From: Lineus longissimus
Lineage: Eukaryota; Nemertea; Pilidiophora; Heteronemertea; Lineidae
NCBI RefSeq assembly: GCF_910592395.1
Contig: NC_088322.1
Span: forward strand, 3,348,001 to 3,412,000
Length of the DNA: 64,000 bases
Direction: 5' to 3'
Shown here: positions 11,452 through 20,760 of the stretch, piece after piece
Layout: each line of letters begins with the position of its first letter
How positions within the stretch are numbered: position 1 is the first letter of the stretch
Made by a program: the position numbers and the translations under genes
The notes under the pieces: generated by a model
What the model was told of the DNA's origin: nothing
The model's database searches: none
The model's input: only the letters and a program-made list of their open reading frames with translations

Positions 11452-13830
11452 TTGCAGGATGGCAGCCTTTGGTACAAAGTGGTAACAACACCGAAACCAG
11501 ATATTGAGGGGACCTCGGGGTCAGATGATCATGAGGCTCCAAATCAGGATGGTGACTGGCGTGAGGTCTTGCGCGAAGAAAATGAGAGAAACGACATTTT
11601 ACATGGACTTCACGGCGGCAAATTAGGTAATTACTCGGAAAACTTGTTACTCTTTTACTGGTAGCTTCTTATTCTCTTGCTTCAGTTTTCCAGGTAGAGG
11701 CCTCTATTGAGATTTTTTTGTTCTTGTGCCTAAATGACCTCATCGACTGCATTGGTCCAGTGCCATCTTCAAAACTTTGTTAAAGCAACTTGTTAGTCTA
11801 CGCATCCGCGCATGCGCAGATCGTCACTGACGAAGTAGCTGGATTGCTGCGAAAGCTCTGATTTGTAAGCTGAACAATATATGCTATCAAAAAGTTCCAC
11901 TTTTGGATTATATTCGATTTGTCAGCATAGATGAGTTATCATAAAACTTGTTAGTCATTCGTGCAGGTCAAGTTACCAGGTTACATTTCAATAACAGTAA
12001 TACCATAAATGATCTTATCTCCATAGGTGGTCACTTCGGGCGTGATAAGACTGTCGCCCGAGTTCAAAAGCGCTACTGGTGGCCAACCCTCTACGAAGAC
12101 GTAGTGTCATTCATTAAAAAATGTGACAGGTGCCAGAGAGTCAACCAGAAGACACCGAATGTTGGTAATCCACTTCATCCAATTCCTGTCAAGACCCCAC
12201 AAGCCTGGTTATCCGTAAGTAATCATAACCTGACGCTTTACATGTATTTATGATTTGAAAATTCCTGTAACTACTAAATATGAAACCCGATATGTGACAG
12301 ATAATGTATTTTCCATTTCAGATCGGAATTGATCTAATTGGCCCTCTCACTGAAACACCGCGCGGTAATAAATACATATGCACTGTAACGTGCTATTACA
12401 GCAAGATGGCACAGGCCAAACCATTGAAGTCGAAGGAGGCGGTCGGTGTCGGACGCGTACTTTACGAACTGTTCTTAGTGTGAGTATTCAACCTGCCAAT
12501 AGGTTTTACATTATTAGTTTTGTCCCTTCAAGCTACCTCCGATGTGGAATCATTAACCGCTTCAAACTGAATTGCATTAATGTAAGACCTCCCAACGAAA
12601 TTACTCTTTTCCATCTCATTCTAGGTTTGGATTCCCCAAAAAACTCCTGTCCGATCAGGGAAGAGAATTTAATAATGCTGTCGTAGAGGAAATAACACAA
12701 ATACTCAAAATCACTCACAGACGCACCTCTGCCTATCATCCCCAGTGTAATGGCCTTACAGGTAGGTTACATAGTTTTAATTCATAGGGAATGCTTTGCA
12801 CCGACATCTCACGGCTACTGCAACTTGATGATCCATCCATGCCGAATATTTATTAATAAAAGGATAACGAATTCGCTTGAAAATTTCTTCGCCAACTTAA
12901 ACGGTGTGGAAACTTGGTTTGATTGGTGCATTCTGTTTTGGTTACACAGAACGATACAACCAAACTCTCGAGCGACAGATTCTGAAGCTGCAAAATGATG
13001 ATAAAAACGACTGGGATGACCTTCTACCAGAGTGCGTGTTTGCTTACAATACCTCTGTACATGCGTCAACAGGATTTCAGCCATTCTATCTGATGTTTGG
13101 GCGGTGAGTAATATTAACGAAATACTTTAAAAACTGTTGACGCCTTCTACCAATGCTCCTTTATTACGCACCTACATCAGAAAGATCTTGTCCTGTGTCA
13201 GTTTTTATTCATTCCACTGTATATTATTCCCCTTTCATCCAGCGAACCAATCGAACCCGAAGATGTCCAGAACACTGATGAAGAAATGGAGGAAATAGAG
13301 ACTGCAGATCCCTCGACCAGCACTGAGATAGCAGCCAGGGTCACTAGAATGCGAAGCGCCGTGGGAGAAAAAGCAATGGCTAACATTAAAGTTGCCCAGA
13401 CCCGTCAAAAGAAGAACTATGACAAGCGGCGATGTCGCCAAGATGTACAACAGGTACGAAAAAGAAAAGAGACTCTTGGGGCAGGGGCGATTATGCTTTG
13501 CATAAATTAGTGCACTGTAGAGTGTTAATTATTAACCATCCTTAAATGTATGCAATGCAAAGCTCGGCTGTCGATATTTCATGGCCATTATATCAATATA
13601 TTCTGTACGTGATACATGGTTATATCTTTTCAGCTCTTCCAAGTTGGGACTTTCGTGCTCAAAAAGAAAAATAGGAGGGCAGACAGAAAGGGGGGGAAAC
13701 AGGATGAACCTTGGCTGGGCCCGTATACAGTCGAAAAAGGAACGAAAGTGGAACTTACATAATATCAAAAGGAGGAAAAACTAGCAAAGTAGGCGTAAAC
13801 GCATGCCAGCTTAAAGTTTACAACGTTTAA
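11452..13830 (+). pseudogene. Ginger integrase-type transposase (copy 2), spliced, frameshifted at C-terminus
   Basis: Exons 11452-11626, 12027-12214, 12322-12479, 12625-12761, 12950-13103, 13243-13453 and 13634-13830 join in phase. An upstream first exon is probably missing or unseen. The protein has the HHCC module (GGHFGRDK, CDRCQ), catalytic Asp in GIDLIGP, Asp in SDQGREF and Glu in LTERYNQ. An acidic linker and a GPY/F module (RKGGKQDE, LGPYTV) follow. The Glu codon is split by an intron. A one-base frameshift near 13760 puts the last 20 or so residues out of frame, with a stop at 13760-13762. Role as for copy 1; the two proteins are clearly diverged relatives. Confidence 0.8.
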
Positions 13831-13988
13831 CTAAAATGTGAATTCTTTTAAAATAAACACTGTTCATTGAGAAAATTCGCCTCCATCTTTATCATTGCAT
13901 TTGAAAAACTTCTCTCCTCTTGGCATCAAGGCGGACTATCACCCCCGTTAACCCCAGGGCTCATAGTCCAGGTCGGACATTAATCCCT
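13831..13988 (+). repeat. inner part of Ginger copy 2 right arm, ending in Polinton target site
   Basis: Follows the transposase stop, with AATAAA at about 13852. It contains GGACTAT (13933) and ATAGTCC (13963) and ends with ATCCCT (13983-13988), the six bases duplicated by the Polinton. The arm resumes at 36870. Confidence 0.65.
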
Positions 13989-14115
13989 AGTAGTATAAAA
14001 GTGACAGTTTGAACTCACAAGTCATCCCCAGTCAAAACCAAACACAGTCAACCTTCAGTCAACTCAATCACATAGGATACTTCAGTCAACTCATTCACAT
14101 AACAACTCTGACCAT
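13989..14115 (+). repeat. Polinton left terminal inverted repeat (core)
   Basis: 127 bp, near-identical to the complement of 36743-36869. It opens AGTAGTATAAAAG. Confidence 0.92.
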
Positions 14116-14490
14116 ATAATCCTCCTACCTTACATCCTGACTCAAGAATCCTCCCACCTTACAAACTGACCCAAGAATCCTCTCACCTTACATACTGACT
14201 CAAGAATCCTCCTACCTTACATCCTGACTCAAGAATCCTCCCACCTTACAAACTGACCCAAGAATCCTCTCACCTTACATACTGACTCAAGAATCCTCCT
14301 ACCTTACATCCTGACTCAAGAATCCTCCCACCTTACAAACTGACCCAAGAATCCTCTCACCTTACATACTGACTCAATAACCCTCTTACCTTACATCCTG
14401 ACTCAAGAACCCTCTCCCCCAACAACTCTGACTCAAGAATCCTCCTAACACAACTCCTAACACAACTCTGACTCAAGAATCCTATACTCC
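14116..14490 (+). repeat. tandem repeat at inner edge of Polinton left TIR
   Basis: About a dozen copies of a 28-29 base unit containing ACTCAAGAATCCT with CCTTACA spacers, grouped into a longer period of about 85 bases. The same core word occurs three times in the other orientation at 36650-36745, so the repeat belongs to the TIR. Confidence 0.85.
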
Positions 14491-14660
14491 TTGAAAATTT
14501 TTCAAATTTTAATTTGACAAATTTGGATAAAATTTAACTTTATTGGATAGTTTTCATCCAATAAGATTAAATTCAATCACTACTTTTGTCTCAGACACTT
14601 TAAAAGTCCAAAAAGTCTAAACTGATGAATCTGAAGTCATTTCGGATTCTTTCGAATTTA
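14491..14660. other. AT-rich spacer inside Polinton left end
   Basis: No gene seen. It includes a short inverted repeat (TGAAAATTTTTCA-like, around 14491-14530). Confidence 0.4.
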
Positions 14661-14663
14661 ATA

Positions 14664-15056
14664 TCATTTCCTCAAATTCGCTTTTTGAGATACTTCCGAC
14701 AGTAAATTGTTTATTGAATCTAAACTAGATTTCATCAAATTGACTTTTTCAAGGTGTTTTTTCGATTTTTTCTTTAATCTAGGAACTACAATTTTTCCAG
14801 TTAAACCTAACACAGTACAAATAGCAGAAATTGGAAAACTAACAACATTCCAAATGACAGTTGTAGCACCAATTGATGCTATTGTTACACTAGTAATATA
14901 CATTGTAATTTCACATCCATGTAATACTTTACTTGCTTTTTTATATCTGTTATGTAATTTTTTTCGTTTAATTATTCCCAATTCTATTTCATTGATTTTA
15001 TCTTGAATTTTTTCAAGTCTAAAGTTATCTACTTCAATAAAATCTACTTCATCCAT
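14664..15056 (-). CDS. Polinton small membrane-type protein, 130 aa
   Basis: Not recognised by family. It has an N-terminal charged helix (residues 1-45), then two hydrophobic segments (about 50-70 and 73-92, the second VSFPISAICTVLGLTGKIV), then a Lys-rich helical tail. The pattern suggests a small membrane or virion-associated protein, as inference from composition only. The start ATG lies in AATAAATG, the context shared by most genes of this element. It is the gene closest to the left terminus. Confidence 0.6.
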   Translation of the reverse strand: MDEVDFIEVDNFRLEKIQDKINEIELGIIKRKKLHNRYKKASKVLHGCEITMYITSVTIASIGATTVIWNVVSFPISAICTVLGLTGKIVVPRLKKKSKKHLEKVNLMKSSLDSINNLLSEVSQKANLRK

Positions 15057-15090
15057 TTATTATAAGTCTAATTCAATCAAAAGACACATA

Positions 15091-15782
15091 TTATTCTAGT
15101 ACCAAATTAACACTAAATGCAGATTTAAATTCAATATTTTCATTTTCATGATTTTGTATCTGTATTTCAATATATGTATAATCATAGGGCTGAATAGCTA
15201 CTTTTTCGGATGATGTATATTCATCAATGTCTCCATAATGTTTACCTTTTGGTATATATGTAGTAATGATATCACTACGTTTTCCATTTATAAAATTTTT
15301 GTTTGTATCAACTATGTTACAAGAAATACAGTATTCTTGATGAGGTAAAAATTGACAAGGTTTATCCCCTTTGACTACAGTTAAGAGATATGTGTTAGCA
15401 AAAGAGACTCCTAATAATTCGCATAATTCCTTGTGGAGGTATACAACAAATGTTTTTTTTACTTTAATTTTAATTTTTCCTTCATCAGGTATGTAAGATA
15501 TGTTAATTTTGTCTGGATATCCTCTTTTACTAAGAGCTTTTTGAATTGCTTTATTGTAAGAATCTGGTGTATAAAGCCCATTCGGGAGATACACAGCAGC
15601 TACATCACTCATTGTCCCTGATTCATAAGCTTCAGCAAATCGCAGGTAATCATTTTTTTTAATTCACTCGATACATTAAAATATGTGGTTGGAATAATAG
15701 CCTTTACAACTCTTACTGTTTTATATTTACCTATACTAACAGGTAATTCACAACGTGTTTGATTATGAAATCTAATGTTCAT
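15091..15782 (-). pseudogene. Polinton structural-type protein (candidate minor capsid), frameshifted
   Basis: The long open part (15091-15612, 173 aa) is beta-rich, with short hydrophobic strands and FINGKRSDIITTYIPKG near residue 106. The true start is upstream at 15782, in AATAAATG, and the two parts are in different frames, separated by a one-base slip in the T run 15653-15660. The full product would be about 230 aa. Single-jelly-roll minor capsid proteins are this size in Polintons and lie among structural genes, which is why I propose it; no diagnostic motif proves it. It overlaps the end of the next gene by about ten bases. Confidence 0.5.
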
Positions 15783-17217
15783 TTATTTTACTAGAAATTT
15801 TATTTGCTTTGTGTTTAATAGTTCCAACATTATTCATCAAAACCTGAATGATGACTAGGATTGTCACTGCTATTGCAATAATCAAATGTTCAGTTAAAAA
15901 TCCTACAACAGAAGCTCCTGCTTTCAAAACTGTAGAAACTACACTTCCAATAATTCCAGGTAACACAGCTAGTGCTTTTGTTGAAAGTAACCAATTTTTA
16001 AATTTGATTAATCCTTCTTTAATTTTTTTTCCTGGTTTGTCAGGTTGATCAGGTTTGTCAGGTTGATCAGGTTTACTAGGTTTACTAGGTTTACTAGGTT
16101 TACTAGGTTTGACTAAAGAACCTATACTAGCTCCAATTGCAGATATAGTCAAAATAACTGCACTTACAATGGTTCCAACTTGAAAACCTTTTAATTTGAA
16201 TAATGCTTTCAGTCTTTCACCTATGGGATTATTTTCATCATTTACTGTTTTACTGTAACTTTCAGCTAATCTTTTAAAATGTGTTTTCGATCTTTCTTTT
16301 ACACTATTTAATTCATCTGATTCTAATTCAGCTACTTCTTTTAAATTTTCTTCTTCTCGTTGAATCAATGGTTCCATTTCTAATTCATCTCCTTGTTCAT
16401 TCATATACTTAATTTTATTTCTTAATCTTTCACGAATTTTTGAATATTTTTCTTTAATATTTTGCCACATTCTTCTGAAATATTTTATAATTTCATCTAA
16501 TTTTGAATCTCCTGTTTTTACTGAATCTTTTGAATTGAATGAAGTTTCTTGAATATTATCAATATCTTTAGGTGTAGCTTGAACATTATCAGTATCTTTA
16601 GGTAAAGCTCGATAATTAGGATTTATGAATGAAGTTTCTTGAATATCAATCTCATCATCTGGTTGTTGGACTACATTTGAGTCAGCTGCTTGATTCAATC
16701 TTTCATTCAAACTAATTGACTCTGGAATTCCAGAGTCAGCTGCTTGATTCAATCTTTCAATCAAACTACTTGACTTGGGAATTCCACCAGTTGGTTTTGG
16801 AGTACTCCCTGGTAAACCAACTGGTCTAAAATTTCTCAGAAATTCAGCTCTACCTTTTCCTTTTATTGATCCTGATGCATATGGATCACCATTTTCTTGA
16901 GTTAATTTAATTAGTTTATCATTGAATGTTCTATAATACATATGCCTATCAACACCTATCTCTAGTCTTGCATACATTTCGTTTCTATCAATTACTAATT
17001 TTAGATTATTTCTTCTCATATATTTCTTTAAAAATCTATCTTTTTTATCAATAATGTCTTCTCTTGCAAGTATAGATTCATTTAAAGGTTGTGGCACATC
17101 TCCAGCCAATTCTGGCTCAAGGATAGCATTTCCTCTTTGTTCATTCTCTAATCTATCATCAAGTGTATCAGGATCATATGCTGCATTTTCATAATCAATT
17201 GGATCATAATCTGCCAT
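15772..17217 (-). CDS. Polinton large repeat-containing membrane protein, 481 aa
   Basis: Intact frame. The acidic N-terminus is followed by two near-identical 15-residue repeats (core SLxERLNQAADS, about residues 151-180). A long charged helical region with coiled-coil character (about 240-330) follows. After one hydrophobic segment (about 345-370) comes a (KPS)n then (DQPDKP)n Pro/Lys linker (about 373-400). Two more hydrophobic segments (about 410-460) close the protein. Unlike most neighbours, the start is AATAAACAATGG rather than AATAAATG. I do not recognise the family; the layout would suit a virion membrane or vertex-associated protein, but that is a guess. Confidence 0.55.
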   Translation of the reverse strand: MADYDPIDYENAAYDPDTLDDRLENEQRGNAILEPELAGDVPQPLNESILAREDIIDKKDRFLKKYMRRNNLKLVIDRNEMYARLEIGVDRHMYYRTFNDKLIKLTQENGDPYASGSIKGKGRAEFLRNFRPVGLPGSTPKPTGGIPKSSSLIERLNQAADSGIPESISLNERLNQAADSNVVQQPDDEIDIQETSFINPNYRALPKDTDNVQATPKDIDNIQETSFNSKDSVKTGDSKLDEIIKYFRRMWQNIKEKYSKIRERLRNKIKYMNEQGDELEMEPLIQREEENLKEVAELESDELNSVKERSKTHFKRLAESYSKTVNDENNPIGERLKALFKLKGFQVGTIVSAVILTISAIGASIGSLVKPSKPSKPSKPSKPDQPDKPDQPDKPGKKIKEGLIKFKNWLLSTKALAVLPGIIGSVVSTVLKAGASVVGFLTEHLIIAIAVTILVIIQVLMNNVGTIKHKANKISSKINEH

Positions 17218-17225
17218 TGTTTATT

Positions 17226-17612
17226 TTAGATAAATTTTGATAAAACAACAGAGCCTATAACACTTCCTGCAACATACATTTGTTCATATTTTTTCTGATT
17301 ATCACTAGGTTTGTACACCATTTCAGGCTGAGGATTTCTTTCATCATATGTCCGAATAGCATCTGACATATCTAAAAAGTCACTTTTTGCTTGCATTTTT
17401 TTCTGTCTTTGTTCTGATAAAAAATCAAGATGTTTTATTCTATTCTGACTCCATTCTGCTGATTGTTTTTGTAATTTTTCAATCGCCATATCATGTCGTT
17501 TACGCTCTTTCGAAGCATTCTCATTGTCAAATGAGTGAAATAAATAATTCCCTCCAACAAACGCCGTTGCATTAGCTATTGCACCACCAATCATCATAGC
17601 TATACTTGCCAT
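17226..17612 (-). CDS. Polinton small protein with N-terminal hydrophobic helix, 128 aa
   Basis: Residues 3-25 are hydrophobic and Gly/Ala-rich (MMIGGAIANATAFVGGNYLF), followed by a highly charged helix (30-80) and a second hydrophobic stretch at the C-terminus (VAGSVIGSVVLSKF). Small proteins of this layout recur in invertebrate Polintons, but I cannot assign a function. The start sits in AATAATAAATGG with a TATATAAA word upstream. It lies nine bases upstream of the 481-aa gene. Confidence 0.6.
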   Translation of the reverse strand: MASIAMMIGGAIANATAFVGGNYLFHSFDNENASKERKRHDMAIEKLQKQSAEWSQNRIKHLDFLSEQRQKKMQAKSDFLDMSDAIRTYDERNPQPEMVYKPSDNQKKYEQMYVAGSVIGSVVLSKFI

Positions 17613-17655
17613 TTATTATTTATTTTATATAAAATCTATAAAGTTTATTATTATC

Positions 17656-17895
17656 TTAACTGCCTATATCTTTTGGCAAACCCATATTTTTCTCTAAATA
17701 TCCCTTTGTTATGATTGCGAGTGTAACAGCTCCAGTGAGTTTTACAGCTTCCATCAGATTAGGCTTCGATGGATCTCCAATATTACTTTTCAAAATAAAT
17801 TTTCCAGCCATTCCATAGCCTACAGTCAACCCAGTCAAGACTGAAGCATGAAAAATTGTGCTTCCGATATTCTTTGTATCAATCATTGTCGTCAT
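17656..17895 (-). CDS. Polinton small membrane protein, 79 aa
   Basis: Two hydrophobic stretches (about 14-33 and 51-65) flank GDPSKPNLM. The start is in TAAATAAATG. Short proteins with a DPSKP linker between two helices look familiar from other Polintons; no role is known to me. Confidence 0.55.
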   Translation of the reverse strand: MTTMIDTKNIGSTIFHASVLTGLTVGYGMAGKFILKSNIGDPSKPNLMEAVKLTGAVTLAIITKGYLEKNMGLPKDIGS

Positions 17896-17967
17896 TTATT
17901 TAGATCCTTAATGAGGTTCATCTGTTCAGTTGTATATTGAGATAACAAAGTTTATCTTATCACAAAC

Positions 17968-18032
17968 AGGTTTGAAACGGATAAATTACCTTGACGTTTC
18001 ATGGCTAGTCAAGTCATTTCATCAGAAGTGTC
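17968..18032 (-). repeat. Penelope left inverted arm with hammerhead-like boxes
   Basis: On the minus strand it carries CTGATGA (18019-18025) and GAAAC (17996-18000) in hammerhead order. It starts AGGTTTGAAACGG. Confidence 0.7.
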
Positions 18033-18044
18033 TACGAGGATAAG

Positions 18045-19741
18045 GTGAAAGCAATGCTGAGTGATGAGAAAACGTACGAAAAGTTGAAGAAAGATCCCAC
18101 AGCTAGTTACAAGAGAACACTCGTCGCAATACTCCAAAGGTTGAAGGCAGAGGAGAAGTTCACTGAAACCCAGTATAAATATTTATACCCCACAGCCGAG
18201 AACGTTCCAAGGATCTACTGCACTCCGAAAATCCACAAACCACCCCCCTGTCCCTACAGGCCGATAGTAGACTATACAGGGTCGATAGCCTACAACGTGT
18301 CAAGAAGTTTGGCGGATTTACTTGGGCCACTGGTGGGCACCACGGAGCACCATGTCGAAAACTCCAAGGACTTGTATAAACAATTGCAGTCACTTAAACT
18401 AGAGGACGACGAGATGCTGATCTCGCATGACGTTGTGTGGCGCTTTTCACGAATACCCCCATCCCGGAGGCTGTCAATATCATCAAAGATCGCCTAACCA
18501 ATGATACCACTCTTAAGAACAGAACCAACCTAGCAGTGGAGGATATCATAGAACTGTTGAAATTTGTGTTGACAACTACATATTTCACATTCAGGGGTAC
18601 TATTTTCAAGCAAAAGTTCGGAGCAGCCATGGGAAGCCCGGTATCACCCATTGTAGCCAATCTATACATGGAGTGGCTGGAGCAACGCGCCATAGCCACA
18701 GCACCACAAGACTGTAAGCCAAGGATTTGGAAACGATACGTCGATGACATATTCGAGGTTATCAGAAGAGGGGCTACCCAGCGGATCACCGACCACATCA
18801 ACACCATCGATGAGACAGGGAACACCAAGTTCACGTTCGAGGAAGAAGTAAATGGAAGTCTACCATTCCTGGACCTTCTAGCCACAAGAACGGAGAGCGG
18901 TGTTTTGAAAACCACAGTGTACAGAAAGAAGACGCACACAGACCAGTACCTGAACTTCACATCCCAGCATGCTCTTAACCACAAACTCTCAGTCATAAGA
19001 ACTCTGTTGGATTGTAAGGACAACATCGTTTCGAACCAACCGGACCGAGAGACCGAGGAGGCCCATATCAAGAATGCCCTCGGGAAATGTGGATATCTGG
19101 CTTGGGCTTTCACCAAAGTCGAACAACAGCGTGGCAGGGGCAAGAACACTCAATCTAATGCTAAAGCCAAGCAGCAAGCCCCAACCAAGAAGACACCCCC
19201 CATCGTACTGCCCTACATCCAGGGGATCACAGAGCCAATCTCGCGGTTCATGAAGCAGGCGGGTATCTCAACGGCGAGTAGACCCCACACGACCGTGAAG
19301 CAACTCCTCGTCCATCCCAAAGACAAACCAGACATGTCGAACATTACTGATTGCGTGTATCAGATTCCATGCGGAAACTGTCCCAAATCGTACTTTGGGG
19401 AGACGGGGAGAAAATTTGGAACTTGGATAAAGGAACATCAAACGGATGTGTCCCAAAACACGGATAAGAGACAGTTCACTCGCAGCCAGAGGAAAACATC
19501 CCTCGGGGAATTTCATAAATCGGCAATAACGGACCATGTTGCCCAGGACAATCATTCCATCAGTTGGCGGGACAGCAAGGTAATAGACCGGGAACCCAAT
19601 CGATACCTTCGCTGGATAAAGGAGTCGATATGGATCAGAAAAACACCCAACATGAATAGAGATGAAGGGGGCTTCAAACTACCTCACGTATGGGACCACG
19701 TTTTGTTGGCCACTACCTCTAGTGGTCAACAGAAGAACTAA
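18045..19741 (+). pseudogene. Penelope-like reverse transcriptase plus GIY-YIG endonuclease, frameshifted
   Basis: The first frame (18045-about 18432) has the early RT region (RIYCTPKIHKP, then YRPIVDYTGS). A two-base insertion near 18436 shifts to the frame ending at 19741. That frame holds LFTNTPI, the AAMGSPVSPIVANLYMEWLE box and the catalytic RYVDDIF (about 18735), then SLPFLDLLATR. The C-terminal domain resembles a GIY-YIG nuclease with a Cys pair (VYQIPCGNCPKSYFGETGR). These identify a Penelope-type polyprotein that primes reverse transcription at a DNA nick. The N-terminus is truncated against the left inverted arm. Confidence 0.85.
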
Positions 19742-19806
19742 GACACTTCTGATGAAAAGACTTGACTAGTCATGAAACATCAAGGTAATTTATCCGTTTC
19801 AAACCT
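19742..19806 (+). ncRNA. possible hammerhead ribozyme in Penelope terminal repeat
   Basis: CTGATGA (19749-19755) and GAAAC (19774-19778) flank a short self-complementary stretch (GACT/AGTC) that would form stem II. Hammerhead motifs are known from Penelope-like terminal repeats. I did not verify stems I and III or the cleavage triplet. Confidence 0.45.
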
Positions 19807-19831
19807 GGTCATATATTTATGCATAAAAAAT

Positions 19832-19920
19832 TAAATTTCTAATTTATCTTGTTTACTTTTTACAGCTTCTTGTTTACTTTGTACATTTTTAACATTCACT
19901 TGCGCTTCTTGTGGCCTAGT
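19832..19920 (-). pseudogene. C-terminal fragment of a Polinton gene
   Basis: The open minus-strand tail ends SKQDKLEI then stop and is rich in Gln/Lys/Val. It probably belongs with the basic N-terminal piece at 24567-24692, from which about 4.6 kb of foreign sequence separates it. The reading is short and tentative. Confidence 0.35.
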
Positions 19921-20149
19921 ATAGTATAAAACAAGCCTATCGGCGTCTGATTCACAATGTGGTTTGTGAGGAGTGTCATAGTCGTCAACAGTGTAGCTTA
20001 CGTATTTCGAAGACCAGTGGAATTGGCGGCGTCAAATTATTAGTGAAATTTATAATTTACAAATTACAAATTACAAATCGTTTATTGAAACCGTGTAAAA
20101 AGTTACATTTTACATAAGATGAAAGTACAATGACCATAAGCATGATGAA

Positions 20150-20345
20150 CTAAATAACTGGTGTGACATTGTTGTGGATTTGGTGGTGTGCAGCTGGAGG
20201 AGTGGACAATGTCACAACCAGGGTTCCTACATTATATACAGTGGAACCTCCGTTAGTAGACACCTCTCTATTAAAGACAACCTTTCCAATAAGGACACTA
20301 GTTTTGGTTCCAAATTGGTTGTTTCCATTCAATTTTGACTTCTCT
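20150..20345 (+). repeat. MITE-like repeat, copy A
   Basis: Shares ATAACTG(G/A)TGTGACATTGT at its left and CAGTGGA...GACACCT...AAGGACA...GGTTCCAAATTGG at its right with copy B. CAGTGGA(A)CCT resembles pogo/Tigger-type termini. Confidence 0.45.
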
Positions 20346-20534
20346 AATCAGTCTTTGGGTGTTCCGAATGCTTGACACATTTCGAACATGTTTTGGTTGG
20401 AAACAATCCTACAGTCTTACACTTATGGCTGAATGAATGACAGTGCATTTTCGTGAAAGCTCGGTGACGAAATGCTGCGACACTATTCGTCACCAACATG
20501 TTTGATGGGTGGTGCCATCTGCACAAAGGACGAT

Positions 20535-20760
20535 GAATTAAATAACTGATGTGACATTGTCGCTGCATTTGCAGGTGTCCACATCGAGGAGTAGATGATG
20601 TCACTACATGTACCAGGGTTTGTACTTTCATATACAGTGGACCTACTTTTTGTGGACACCTTTCTATTGAGGACAACCTCTTTAATAAGGACAGTAGTTT
20701 TTGGTTCCAAATTGGTTGTTTCCATTCAACTCGACTTCTTAGTTTAGGACACCTCTCTGT
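20535..20760 (+). repeat. MITE-like repeat, copy B
   Basis: Diverged duplicate of 20150-20345, offset by about 388 bp. Confidence 0.45.

Larger units (their letters stand above)
17968..19806 (+). mobile_element. Penelope-like element with inverted terminal repeats
   Basis: The arms 17968-18032 and 19742-19806 are 65 bp inverted repeats differing at three positions. Between them lies a Penelope-type RT followed by a GIY-YIG-like endonuclease. Inverted terminal copies and 5' truncation are common for this group. The insertion interrupts a small Polinton gene. I could not define a target duplication. Confidence 0.85.
17898..19826 (-). pseudogene. small Polinton gene split by Penelope insertion
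   Basis: A C-terminal coding tail (17967 back to 17898, ending EQMNLIKDLNK then stop) abuts one end of the Penelope element. A possible start (MHKYMT, about 19826-19807) abuts the other end. Both are on the minus strand. The parts are too short to assign a family. Confidence 0.35.

Noticed and set aside
18394-19149. Minus-strand ORF of 251 aa opposite the Penelope RT
   Set aside because: Antisense shadow of conserved RT coding sequence, with no recognisable domain.
20150-20760. LTR pair of a retrotransposon
   Set aside because: The two copies are diverged, short, lack TG...CA ends and enclose no coding sequence; MITE-like duplication fits better.
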